Positions 10,892-19,060 of a stretch of 22,500 nucleotides of DNA are shown here, in pieces. The stretch is from the NCBI GenBank assembly GCA_012295275.1, contig CM022673.1, forward strand, positions 27,817,261-27,839,760, read 5' to 3'. Source of the DNA: Chrysomallon squamiferum (Eukaryota; Mollusca; Gastropoda; Neomphalida; Peltospiridae). Numbering within the stretch: position 1 is the first letter of the stretch; the number at the start of each line of letters is the position of its first letter. A program made the translations under genes and the position numbers. The notes beneath the pieces were generated by a model, which searched no databases, was not told the origin of the DNA, and worked only from the letters and a program-made list of their open reading frames with translations.

Positions 10892-11677
10892 ACAACAACA
10901 ATAGTACTAATACTACTATTAATAATGATGATGACGATGATAATTTAAATTATTATTTTATCTAGTGACATTTAATAATTTCTTATAAATATATATTATC
11001 AGCTATTACGTTGGTAAAACAACAACAGTAGTAACAGTAATAATAATAGCAGTGGTAGCAGTAGTAGTAACAGTAGTAGGAGTAATAGTGTGGCAGTAGT
11101 AATAGTAGTAGTTGGAGTAGTAAATGGAAGTAGAAGTAGTATCAGCAGCAGCAGTAGTAGTAGTAGTAGCAAGAGTAGTAGCATTAGTAGTAAATATTCG
11201 TTTTTGAAAAAGAAATACATTCAGAATAACACACCATGCAGATATTTTTATATTTTAAAACTAATTAGCAACAACAACAACAACAACAACAACAATAGCA
11301 GCTGATGTAGTAACTGTTGTGTAGCGCTATAAACATTTTTAAAACGAAAAACAATGCTATAGAAAGCACAGCGTTATATCTTGATGACTTACCATTTGTA
11401 ACATATTGGAAGAGCTTGGACCCACTTTTGATCGAATTTCATTGTGTCTTCTTACAATCAGATCAATGTCACTTTGAGGTAATGTTTCTATATATTTAAA
11501 TAAATAAATAAATACAAGAAAGAAAGAAGGAAAGAAACAGAAGAAGAAAGAAAAAAGAAAGAAAAGATAGGACAATAATGAAAAAAGTAAAACAGAAAAT
11601 AAACTTTTCCATCAGCATTTTAAAAGCTTTGATTTTCATAATAATAATTCTAGTCAATTACATTTATACCAATCGAA

Positions 11678-11708
<31 letters not shown>

Positions 11709-11863
11709 AAAAAAAAAAAAAAATAAAAAAATAAAATAGATTCGCAGTCGTTCTCCCAAAAATCATTTGCGGTTTATTTATATCAGTAAAATTTATCACT
11801 TTTTGGACATTATCGTAAAGTTACAATGCTAAATGAACTTTAGATACATGTATGTATATAAAC

Positions 11864-11894
<31 letters not shown>

Positions 11895-12016
11895 TCATTG
11901 AAACAGCATAGCTGCAATGAAAATATATAGACAGCAAAATACTAGTAGTAATAGTAGCAGTAGTAGTAGTTATATAGTCAGAAGAAGAGGAAGAAAAATT
12001 TGAATTATTATTATTA

Positions 12017-12051
<35 letters not shown>

Positions 12052-13317
12052 ATTTATGGTATGAAAGAGGATAGCATCTATCAAAACAAATTTTACAAAT
12101 AGGATTAAGCAGTGACGTAAGCTACAAACAGAAACGAAGCAAAATCTAAATCCATTGTGTGACGTCATTTCATTTGAATGAAAGTAGCTTGACGACAGTA
12201 ATAATTGTCATTTGAATTTCAGACGCCGATGTGGAAACACGTCTGTCTTCAACAGCTGCAGTTAAAATTCTAAATGTCTGTGCCTCTTGTTAGAGATAAA
12301 CAAACAATTACCAAAGAAACGACACTGATTGTTGCTTAAAGAATGGAATTTGTAAAAGAACTGTACAAAATCAGTGGCTGAAGATAATCGTTACAGACAG
12401 GTAAACACCAATCAACATCAAAGAACTCTGAAAAAACGCGTTCACGCAGAAGTAAGATGGAGGACAGTCTGCAGTGCGAACAGATCTGCTCAGTCACCAG
12501 TGAAACCAGAAACGTGGAAACAAGGAAGGACGCTGAAGATTTAACTGATCTGCTGAGAGAGACTCGAGTTCTGGATGGATCAGCCATAGCAACCAGAATC
12601 TGATGCACGACAGAAAGCGCGCTGAACGATCTGTTGAAGATCTTGTCTTGAACAATGGCATGCAGAGGGGTTTGTGGCATCCAATCAGAGAAAATAAATT
12701 TAATAAATTTGGTTGTTTTATAAGTAGATCGAATGAAGTGTTTGATTGATGTTTCATCTCTGTTTACATATTCAACATACCTTCCTCTCTCATAATATTT
12801 CTCAGTGCTAGGCATTAGACTTGAATCTTTGGGGCATAAAATGAAAGAGTTGGCCCCGGGCATCACCAGACCTCTGCACGCCACTAGTTTGTATGTGCTT
12901 ATATACAGACTCACACACGCGCACGCACACACAGACACACAGAGACATGAAAACATACATACACATATACATCTAGAAAACATGTACACTCGCACACTCA
13001 AAACACAGCTTGATCCAGATCTGGGCGAAACAGCGAAGATGTAAGGAGGAAGGTGGAGTGTAAGTGGGGATAGCTTAGAGTGAAAACGGAAATAATAATA
13101 CAAGAAACAATCTGTATGTTAACACTAATATTAAATATTAAAAATGAGAACCTACCGGACTTGTCAGATAAGCATGCTGAATGACCGTCGATGACTTTAA
13201 ATTTCTCAGCGCAGGATGATATCTGTGATTCCCATACAGAAAGGAGAAAAAAAGGTTTTAGATTCATACAGTACGGTAATTGCTATGAATCTAAAAGAAA
13301 ATCTGATACACAGTTTG

Positions 13318-13407
<90 letters not shown>

Positions 13408-13997
13408 TTATTACAGTTATTTTGTAAGTATCTATTCAAACCGAACGACACATTACCTGCGTACCGCAGACGGGGAAGAAGTTTAAACCAAATGAGCCTA
13501 CAAATAAATAAATAAATAAATAACTATATAAGTAACTAAGTAAATATATAAATAAGTGACTAAATAAATAAGTAAATAAATAAATAGTAAATAAATAAAT
13601 AAGTAAATAAGTTAGTAAGTAAATGAATAAGTAACTAAATAAGTAAATAAGTAAGTAAGTAAATATATAACAGTAGTTGATTATCTCAGTAAATATAACG
13701 CGTAGATAACAGACAGTCAAAGTGTGTGGGTCTGTGTTTAGAATTTCATCAACGAGATTTTATATTTAGTCAGTGCAAGATCGACCCAAAACATTGCTCC
13801 ACCCCTTAAATTAAATAAAATATAAAACTGTAAGCTGTGTTAAAAAGTGTAAGAAATACTTAGAAACAGATTTTTTTCTTTTGATCTTTATTTCTTTTTT
13901 TACGTGCAAATTTGAAGAGTTAAAAAATATATTATAAAACATGCGGGAAGAATCATTCAGAGAAAAGAGACAGATTCTACCCACGCACATACAAGAT

Positions 13998-14081
<84 letters not shown>

Positions 14082-14149
14082 TTTCCTATTTTATAATATT
14101 TAACAAACTTACCAAGAAAGAAAACTATCTGTAATGTAGACAAAAACAT
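6533..14149 (-). CDS. CAP-superfamily protein (CAP + EGF-like + ShKT-like), 11 coding exons, frame broken at exon 6/7
   Basis: Spliced gene on the minus strand, assembled by eye from splice sites and protein motifs. Coding exons are 14113-14149, 13457-13497, 13156-13222, 11393-11487, 10488-10578, 10105-10240, 9826-9908, 9256-9338, 8394-8495, 7149-7259 and 6533-6642. Domain order, in a model of about 318 residues: signal peptide (1 to about 24), cysteine-bearing linker, CAP domain (about 50-200), EGF-like module (about 213-246), six-cysteine ShKT-like module (about 248-281), polar tail with a terminal hydrophobic stretch. All ten introns are GT-AG. Nine keep phase; exon 6 ends in phase 2 and exon 7 starts in phase 0, so the sum is 956 nt. 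The product should be secreted or membrane-tethered. CAP proteins include venom, reproductive and immune proteins, and the sequence does not say which role applies here. It could be a recent pseudogene, although every other exon is open and well spliced. Confidence 0.88.
6643..7148 (-). other. CAP gene intron 10
   Basis: 506 nt with (AAAT)n at 6951-6993 passing into (AAT)n to 7030. It also holds the alternative acceptor whose exon would start at 6703. Confidence 0.75.
7149..7259 (-). CDS. CAP gene exon 10: ShKT-like six-cysteine module
   Basis: Acceptor TTTCTTGACAG, donor GTAAGT; phase 1 in and out. It encodes DCSKVKNDRADCETALSG and continues to CPNKCKFCP. Six cysteines, an Asp before the second and the final CxxxCxxC match the ShKT fold (ShK-like, also found in non-toxic extracellular enzymes). 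The lysine-tyrosine pair of channel-blocking ShK peptides is not obvious, so no channel activity should be assumed. Confidence 0.86.
7260..8393 (-). other. CAP gene intron 9
   Basis: AT-rich intron of 1134 nt with (ATT)n near 8178-8210, (AAT)n at 8259-8322 and a (TTAA)-like run at 8323-8365 close to the exon 9 donor. No exon-like or transposon sequence seen. Confidence 0.75.
8394..8495 (-). CDS. CAP gene exon 9: EGF-like module
   Basis: Acceptor TTTGTTTTAG, donor GTACGT; phase 1 in and out, so the exon is a symmetric module. It encodes DCGLTCLNGGTLNLSSCSC and further residues to ENCS, with six cysteines. The CxNGGT core and CxCxC spacing are typical of the compact EGF-like repeat that follows the CAP domain in many invertebrate CAP proteins. 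The donor was chosen because it is the best GT that gives the phase exon 10 needs. Confidence 0.85.
8496..9255 (-). other. CAP gene intron 8
   Basis: 760 nt with (AAC)n at 9078-9097 leading into (AAT)n at 9095-9132. Otherwise AT-rich sequence with no recognised element. Confidence 0.75.
9256..9338 (-). CDS. CAP gene exon 8: end of CAP domain and Cys-rich hinge
   Basis: Acceptor TTACTTGCAG, donor GTGAGT; phase 2 in, phase 1 out. It opens with GNLDYNKPYTPG, completing CAP signature 2 (CNYxPxGN), then APCSKCKNCVGGWLC, a cysteine cluster of the hinge type that follows the CAP fold in CRISP-like proteins. Confidence 0.92.
9339..9825 (-). other. CAP gene intron 7
   Basis: 487 nt. It contains an interrupted (CTT)n tract at 9567-9661, which is purine-rich (GAA)n on the transcribed RNA, and (AAAT)n/(AAAC)n at 9758-9818 just inside the donor of exon 7. 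Repeats begin within 10 nt of the donor. Confidence 0.75.
9826..9908 (-). CDS. CAP gene exon 7: IGCG and CxYxP segment of CAP domain
   Basis: Acceptor ACATTTCAG, donor GTATGT; phase 0 in, phase 2 out. It encodes MVSAETNKIGCGFAKC and then FHVCNYGPA, the core of CAP signature 2, completed by GN from exon 8. The usual tryptophan after MV is serine (TCG where TGG is expected), a one-base difference. No other AG near the exon start gives an entry phase matching exon 6. Confidence 0.9.
10105..10240 (-). CDS. CAP gene exon 6: GQNIA strand and following helix; ends out of phase
   Basis: Acceptor TTTTTCAG, donor GTAAGT; phase 1 in, phase 2 out. It encodes FLVGQNIAVNAMNW, matching the G(Q/E)N(I/L)A motif of CAP proteins, then a Trp-rich helix segment ending KKYNIIR plus two bases. 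Most family members have His-Tyr-Thr-Gln before the junction; here the corresponding residues are Asn-Ile-Ile-Arg, so the second cavity histidine is missing. The donor reads CA/GTAAGT, whereas exon 7 needs phase 0: the reading frame is one base short here. Confidence 0.9.
10391..10432. repeat. (TTTA)n array in intron 5
   Basis: Ten or so TTTA units preceded by a short (TTC)n run at 10376-10391. It lies in the 247-nt intron between exons 5 and 6. Confidence 0.85.
10488..10578 (-). CDS. CAP gene exon 5: second CAP helix
   Basis: Acceptor AAAAAG (weak pyrimidine tract, AT-rich), donor GTAATA; phase 0 in, phase 1 out. It encodes TWDAELAMIAQRWADSC followed by MKHDV. The W(D/N)xELAxxAQxWA pattern is the most recognisable CAP helix, with the cavity glutamate in DAEL and the usual cysteine after it. 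Confidence 0.94.
10804..10890. repeat. (AAT)n joined to (ATT)n: perfect inverted repeat
   Basis: About ten AAT units run directly into about eighteen ATT units with an AATT centre near 10835, giving arms of about 31 bp with no loop. In pre-mRNA or single-stranded DNA this would fold into an AT hairpin. It lies 225 bp from the weak acceptor of exon 5. Confidence 0.85.
11024..11190. repeat. Compound (AGT)/(AGC) trinucleotide array
   Basis: Imperfect array of AGT, AGC, AAT and GGT triplets in intron 4. It has more GC than the other arrays and is interrupted often, suggesting an older repeat. Confidence 0.8.
11393..11487 (-). CDS. CAP gene exon 4: start of CAP domain (HNxxR helix)
   Basis: Acceptor TATATAG, donor GTAAGT; phase 1 in, phase 0 out. 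It encodes SDIDLIVRRHNEIRSKV, the first helix of the CAP fold. The HNE-x-R histidine is the first of the four residues (two His, two Glu) that line the CAP cavity. The following residues are a polar loop ending at Met. Confidence 0.92.
11488..13155 (-). other. CAP gene intron 3
   Basis: Largest intron (1668 nt). It contains (AAAT)n and A-rich sequence at 11677-11745, (AAT)n at 11864-11894, an (AGT)-like stretch near 11943, (ATT)n at 12007-12049, the GC-richer block, and a (CA)n-like stretch at 12909-12995. No additional CAP exon is required by phase or seen. Confidence 0.75.
12170..12900. repeat. GC-richer unclassified segment in intron 3 (probable interspersed element)
   Basis: This block is markedly richer in GC and CpG than the introns around it (CCCCGGGCATCACCAGACCT, AACGCGTTCACGCAGAAG). 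The minus strand is open for 255 codons (12336-13103). The plus strand carries a shorter open frame whose ATG at 12456 begins MEDSLQCEQICSVTSETRN and runs 48 codons. Neither resembles a family I recognise, and neither shows RT, integrase or transposase motifs. It could be a transposon fragment or a retroposed exon. Confidence 0.45.
13156..13222 (-). CDS. CAP gene exon 3: N-terminal cysteine-bearing linker
   Basis: Bounded by a polypyrimidine tract ending CACAG and by a GTAGGT donor; phase 0 in, phase 1 out. It encodes ISSCAEKFKVIDGHSACL and a few more residues. A Cys-x(n)-His-(S/T)-x-Cys segment of this kind precedes the CAP fold in many invertebrate members of the family, where the cysteines are expected to pair. 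The position directly before the CAP domain fits that. Confidence 0.85.
13321..13405. repeat. (GA)n tract in intron 2, 85 bp uninterrupted
   Basis: Perfect GA dinucleotides, hence (CU)n in the transcript, between exons 2 and 3. It is the second long (GA)n in this gene; the other is in intron 1. No interruption suggests recent expansion. Confidence 0.95.
13457..13497 (-). CDS. CAP gene exon 2: rest of signal peptide
   Basis: A 41-nt exon between a TTATTTGTAG acceptor and a GTAATG donor, entering in phase 1 and leaving in phase 0. It reads SFGLNFFPVCGTQ after the split glycine. It is needed: exon 1 ends in phase 1 but exon 3 starts in phase 0, and this small exon is the only piece I found that reconciles them. 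Signal cleavage is probably near VCG-TQ, which is inference. Confidence 0.78.
13501..13675. repeat. (AAAT)/(AAGT) degenerate tetranucleotide array in intron 1
   Basis: Begins 4 bp from the start of exon 2, so on the transcribed strand its (TTTA)/(TTAC) units supply the pyrimidine- and U-rich tract before the exon 2 acceptor. Degenerate units suggest age. Confidence 0.85.
14002..14078. repeat. (GA)n tract in intron 1, shared by all three copies
   Basis: 77 bp of perfect GA starting 35 bp after the exon 1 donor (as (CT)n on the coding strand). The mirrored copy has (CT)n at 21646-21722 at the same place, and the rearranged copy has (GA)n at 1905-1987. The tract predates the duplications but each copy has stayed long and pure. 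Confidence 0.93.
14113..14149 (-). CDS. CAP gene exon 1: start codon and first half of signal peptide
   Basis: Twelve codons plus one base, beginning MFLSTLQIVFFL and ending at a GTAAGT donor (phase 1). The start is preceded by GTTCACC, which is identical in the mirrored copy at 21575. The two exon copies differ at one of 37 bases, and that change is synonymous (TTG/TTA, Leu). This supports real coding sequence and this start codon. The hydrophobic run continues into exon 2 to complete the signal peptide. Confidence 0.85.
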
Positions 14150-14253
14150 GGTGAACAGTCTTGAGACAAATTGTTCACGTTATAGGCTTTTCTGTTTTAA
14201 CGAGCACGTTATGTGACTAAATCAGTTTAAAGTTCAGTGGCTGTGCTTTGGGG

Positions 14254-14260
14254 TTATATA
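14254..14260 (-). promoter_or_regulatory. TATA box of the CAP gene
   Basis: On the minus strand the sequence reads TATATAA, 105 bp upstream of the exon 1 start codon. It would place transcription start near 14225-14230 and give a 5' UTR of roughly 75-80 nt. The whole TATA-to-ATG interval is conserved in the mirrored copy (TATATAA at 21465-21471). Start site is inferred. Confidence 0.6.
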
Positions 14261-14300
14261 TGGTAATGTCTGAGTACGTCGCATTCGCTGACAACGCTGC

Positions 14301-14334
14301 GATTGGTGCAAATGTATCTGGGAGTGCACCAATC
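14301..14334. promoter_or_regulatory. Pair of facing CCAAT boxes (10-bp inverted repeat)
   Basis: GATTGGTGCA at 14301-14310 and TGCACCAATC at 14325-14334 form a perfect 10-bp inverted repeat with a 14-bp spacer. Each arm contains a CCAAT box core (NF-Y type). They lie about 40-80 bp upstream of the TATA box, a normal CCAAT position. The mirrored copy at 21.4 kb lacks the 100 bp that contain both. Confidence 0.5.
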
Positions 14335-16130
14335 ATTTTTGAGATACGTGAGCTGAAGATAACAAAAATAATACAGCTGGAGCCAAGATGAATTCTCAGT
14401 GTGATAGTGAATGACACGACAGTCCCAGCTCAGAATTTCCCCTTTGACCCTTGCCTGTGTGCTTCTTATTATCAGTTTCCTCAAATAATATCTTATTGAC
14501 GCATTTCTTTCTTTTCTTTCCTTATATGAGCGCTGTGTTTCGACTGCACTTAATTAAGTCTTACAGTCGCCAGTGATTATTTATGTAGTAAACATTTTTT
14601 CGTGTACTTCTTTAGGGGACATTTTTATCAAAGAGAGAAATCGTAATTTTTGTTCTCCCTATATTAGTCTGTGCACAGACACACACTCACACATACACAC
14701 ACAACACACACACAGTGAAAAAGAGTAATCGCCTTCAACAAAACGTTTGAATTGGATCCTAGAAATGACAGTATTAGTACGTTCGGTGGCTTACTTCGGT
14801 AGAAATTTTTATGTTTATTCATAAATATTAATGTTGTTATTCATTTTTGGGGGGATTTTAAAAAATCTTTTATTATTATTTTATTGTCGTGTTGTATTTA
14901 TGATTTTAATTTTACAAAAACATGAATAAATAAATAAAAGATAAATAAATAACTGAAAGAAACAAAAACGAAAAAAAAAAAAAAAAAAACTACAGACAAT
15001 CAAACAAACAAAAAAATACCAAATAGATAAACAGATAAATACATAAATCAATAAATAAATAAATAAATATGTAAATAAAAATACCACAGAATATTTAGTA
15101 GTAAACTGGAACTTTTGGTTTTAAATATTATCGAAATCATCGAAACATTATATTACAATCATTTTTATTTGAAATTAGGTGAAGTAATTGCTTTTGTTTA
15201 CCACAGAATAGATGCGAGACAATAACGATCACCTGAAATATGCAGTGTGTGCATTTATGTTCATTATCATTTGCTAGCAATATCTACTTTTTTCTTTTTT
15301 TTTTTTTTAACATTTTCTTTTATTACTTTTAAGTTTATTAATATTTAACTCTTTGATATTCTGAAATGAGAACACCTTCGTTAAAATTTATGAAGCTGAT
15401 TGTAACACATACTTTCCATGTGATAATAAGGATTATAAAAGTTCTTGCTGTATGAAAGAAATATGAGTAATTCAAGTAATTATGTAGTATGAAACCAATA
15501 AGAAAAACAGAAAGAAAAATGATAACGTGACAACTTCAGATAAATGGTGGCTCCCAAATATTTCATGACTGTTCTTTTTTGTTGTTACGTTTCTTTATTC
15601 CTTAAGATTGGACAGCAGAATGAATAAAATAAATAAAATATAAACGGGTGAAATTGAAAAAAAAAAATGTTTTTCTAATTTATAAATACACCTTTTCCAC
15701 ACATTAAAACATAAACCAGATAAACTAGATGTGGGTGGGGCACTAACAGGAACTGGAAATAACCGTTAACAGTACGGAATCCCGATCTATCTGTCTGTAT
15801 AAAATTACGCTTATATTATGGCCTGAGCTAGCGAGCTATATTGTCGATTTTAGAATATTGGAAGTTTTGGAACAAATTTAATTTCTGCGTATTTTCCAGA
15901 AATATTAAGAGCAATAAAAAAAAGAAGTAAAAATAAACAAAGATGAAAGAAACTGTTATTCTGGACATAGTTTATTTAACCAGCGGAGAAAGAAAACAAA
16001 CGAAAACAAATTACCACATATTTTCACTGTCACATAATTTTCATATATGTAGTTGGTTTCCATAAATCAGTGTTACCAAAAGCGATAAACTGTTTCATGC
16101 CAGTTAACTGTGTTTAAAACTCAGTAACTG

Positions 16131-17210
16131 TGTTCTTTTTACTCCATTTTATTTTTTATTTTTATTTTTTTAAAAACCCAGATTATAATCCAATATTAAC
16201 ATCAAAATTATCACAGTACAGAAGAAAAATAATTCTGCAGTAGTTTCTTTATAACATTAGGGTTTGTACCATTTATTCATGCCTGTTCACCATATACAAC
16301 TGCAATAATGGATTAAAAATCTACATAAAACTATATGAAAAAAAACTAACTGAAATGAAATTGTTGCAGAATAAAAAGCATTTAAAAGTGACAGAAAGGA
16401 ATGATTGAAGAAATGTCAACATTAATATCCAATTTGAAACAAAAACAAGTTGATGATAAAAAATATATTTAAGGAAAACTAATTATTTCCTGTAACAGTT
16501 CAAATAATTAGTCTAAACGTTGTTTAAGATTTCTGTTTTTTTTTTTTTTTATTACTTTTGGGGGGTGGTTTTCAGTTTATATTTGGGTGAATGGGTTAAA
16601 ATTAAATAGAAATTATAGGCAAACAAATTCATTATATTCTTCCTTCTACAAATATTACCTATTTGAAAAGGTATATTACCTATGTATTTTTAATTTAAAA
16701 AAGTAATATAATGATGTATTAAGTAAGAAAATTAACACTACTCTTTAAAATATAATTTCTTTTAAAAAATAAAAATAAGAAAAGAAATGTCATAATTTTA
16801 AATATCTACAAAAATAGTATTTAATTCAACTTACGTGCTATTCAAACAGTCATATTATAAACTAACTAAAACAATATATATATATATATATACACACACA
16901 TATATAGTATGAAACCAGATACATAAATTTAAAAATATATACAATATAGGTTTATACAAAGACATGTATGAACACACAAACACATTCACTTCAATTAATA
17001 CATTATTGATTTTTGTTTTGATGAAAATATTTATGAACTCTACTTTCGTCTGAGTTCAAACTAGTGTATACATTATATAGTTGATAATTCAATACTATTT
17101 ATGTACACCTGCTAACAAATATTACGTTAAATAAATAAAAAAAAAAAAAAAAATTGGAAATAAATGCAACTAACAGTCACCAGACTGGTTTTTCTTATTA
17201 CTTTTTTGTT
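16131..17210. other. Copy B specific stretch with a duplicated boundary; no gene seen
   Basis: 16131-16460 has no counterpart in copies A or C. A short block (GTTTATATTTGGGTGAATGG, at about 16574) recurs at about 17217, bracketing roughly 600 bp of AT-rich DNA that copy A lacks. That fits an insertion or a tandem duplication. No transposase or RT motif is visible. Confidence 0.5.
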
Positions 17211-17484
17211 TTTGTCAGTTTATATTGGGTGAATGGGTTAAAATTAATTAGAAATTTTATATTTATATTCTTATATGTTTGTTGATAATGAAAAACAACA
17301 AAATGAAGTATAATAGCTTGAAATAATTGTTTTATTTTAAGTTTATTTTCTTGTTTTCTCTGATTTACTTGTTTTCAGTTTTCTTACATTTAAAGAAGAA
17401 AAAAAATAAAAAATAAAAAAAATAATTAAATTAAAAAAAAAACACCTTCAAGAATATAACAAAATGAGAAAAAAAAAATAACCT

Positions 17485-18135
17485 TTTTGCTTGAGTTGCG
17501 AGCCAAAATCCGAATTACGAGCGAGCTTCAAATACGCCGCCGCAACGAACAACACAACATCCGTCCAGCATCCCACCTCTAACTCGTTTACTTCACGTGG
17601 TTACCTTGCAGAGGAGGCATCTCTGTTGTGTTGTGTTCACGTTTTGTGATGTATTCTGCCAATTGTGTTTTTATGGCCATGGATCCTAAAAAAGTGAGTG
17701 CAAAGGACAGTGCTGAGAAGAAGAAGCGGATGATGTCCATTGAATTAAAGGTTGAATTCATAGAAAAACATGAGCGAGCCTGTGCATGTAGTCGACTTGG
17801 CTAGGCAGTACGAGTGTAGTATTTCTACGATGTGAACCATACTGATGCTGAAGGAGTCGATAAAGGCTGTAACTCCAGCGTTAAAATAATTTGATTGATC
17901 TCCAAGATAAACACACTTTACAAAACCAGTTTATTTTTTTTTACATTCTCTTTTATTTAGTTTTTATACAATATAAGTTATTTAAAAACACGTTACAAAA
18001 AAAACAAAAAAAACTAAAAATTGTTGTGGTTTTTGAGAGGGTCTGGAACGGATTAAGAGTATTTCAATTAATTTCAAATGGGAAAACTGATTTGATATAC
18101 GAGCAAATTGAGATACGAGCTCGGTGAAGTTACCA

Positions 18136-18138
<3 letters not shown>
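17485..18138 (+). mobile_element. Degraded, internally deleted Tigger-type (TcMar) DNA transposon
   Basis: The right end reads TACCACTG at 18131-18138, reverse complement of the CAGTGGTA terminus common in Tigger/pogo elements, followed by TA, the expected target site. Inside it lie TCTGGAACGGATTAAGAG and GATATACGAGCAAATTGAGA, typical subterminal sequences. The left side (GAGTTGCGAGCCAAAATCCG, TTACGAGCGAGCTTCAAATA) resembles the subterminal region, but the matching CAGTGG end is missing. Most of the transposase gene is gone. It sits in the spacer between inverted copies B and C. Confidence 0.8.
17673..17889 (+). pseudogene. Tigger transposase remnant (CENP-B-like N-terminal DNA-binding domain)
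   Basis: Opens MAMDPKKVSAKDSAEKKKRM, then SIELKVEFIEKHER, the first helix of the CENP-B/Tigger helix-turn-helix. The frame then hits TAG at 17802. A different frame continues with VHVVDLARQYECSIST, then a TGA, then TILMLKESIKAVTPALK and TAA at 17887-17889. One frameshift and at least one nonsense codon make it non-functional; the catalytic DDE domain is absent. Family assignment is from recognised motifs. Confidence 0.82.
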
Positions 18139-18206
<68 letters not shown>

Positions 18207-18212
18207 CGCACA

Positions 18213-18300
<88 letters not shown>

Positions 18301-18344
18301 TATATATATATATATATGTGTGTGTGTATATATACATACATACA

Positions 18345-18373
<29 letters not shown>
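18139..18373. repeat. (TA)n then (ATAC)n, between the inverted copies
   Basis: Nearly pure (TA)n from 18139 to about 18297 with a few CA/CG interruptions, then TATATG, (TG)n and (ATAC)n to 18373. It starts exactly at the TA target site of the Tigger end, so expansion may have begun from that site. Confidence 0.9.
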
Positions 18374-18376
<3 letters not shown>

Positions 18377-18597
18377 CAAAAATACATACATATATATATA
18401 TTCAGCATATATGCAAAAAGAGAACCATATTTTGAATGAAACTAAATATGTAATATGCTTTTTATGCTAAGTGTGCCTTGGTTTAATGAATAAATTTCGT
18501 TTTTAATTAAAAATACATGTGACCAGTAAATAATTTCATTATTCTTTTTTATTTAATGCATGGCCTTTCAAACGATAGGGACAGTATTAAAACATTA

Positions 18598-19060
18598 TTT
18601 ATTTATTTATTTATTTATTTATTAAAAGTTTTATTATTATTATTATTTTATTTATTTATTTATTTATTTATTATTATTATTATTATGATTATTATGATTA
18701 TGATTATTATATTATTATTATTATTATTATTATTATTTTTTTATTTTTTACAACATGTTTCCATTTTCTGTGTTTTGTGTTTTTGTAGATTTATGAACTG
18801 TAGTTTTAAATTTCATAATTTTTTCGTGTGGAAATTTAGTCAACTCTTATCCATATTTTCTCCAGTATTTCATAAATGTTTATTCATAAAGAAATGGATT
18901 TTTTCCTTATTATTTATTTATTTGATTTTTATTTTTTTATTTATTTTTTTTTTTTATTTTTTATTATTATTATTTGTGATTTTTTTTTTTTATCACTTTT
19001 TGTGTTTATTTTTATGTACACACTTACATTTTTTTTTTTTTCTTTTACATATATATTTAC
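18598..19060. repeat. T-rich low-complexity stretch with (TTTA)n and (ATT)n
   Basis: TTTA units at 18598-18622 and 18648-18672, ATT units to about 18735, then T-rich sequence to about 19060. Open frames here (18556-19173) are Phe/Leu/Ile-rich because of composition; no domain or splice support. Confidence 0.8.

Larger units (their letters stand above)
10579..11392 (-). other. CAP gene intron 4, packed with trinucleotide repeats
   Basis: Holds (GAT)n at 10687-10714, an (AAT)n-(ATT)n hairpin at 10804-10890, a compound (AGT)/(AGC)-rich array at 11024-11190 and (AAC)n at 11270-11296. Long Ser- or Leu-rich open frames here are artefacts of these repeats. Confidence 0.8.
13800..16130. repeat. Copy B of the CAP upstream block (inverted arm, active-gene side)
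   Basis: Contains intron 1 sequence, exon 1, the promoter and upstream flank of the minus-strand gene. The reverse complement is found at about 19180-21940. Landmarks shared by the arms: CTGCTGTCCAAT, GGAACTGGAAATAACC, GATCTATCTG, AACCAGCGGAGAAAGAAAAC, AGTTAACTGTGTTTAAAACT. Homology with copy A continues to about 17460 after interruptions. Beyond the promoter I see no gene in 14480-16130. Confidence 0.85.

Noticed and set aside
12336-13103. 255-codon minus-strand open frame as a separate gene
   Set aside because: It begins beside (CA)n sequence giving Cys/Val/Ser-rich filler, shows no domain, lies in the CAP intron and has no recognisable start context. Kept only as part of an unclassified GC-richer segment.
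13206-13515. Arg-Glu or Leu-Ser repeat open frames over the (GA)n tracts
   Set aside because: Simple-repeat artefacts within introns; the real coding parts nearby are exons 2 and 3 on the minus strand.
17982-18435. Several Tyr-Ile or Ile-Tyr repeat open frames on both strands
   Set aside because: Translations of (TA)n and (ATAC)n microsatellites.
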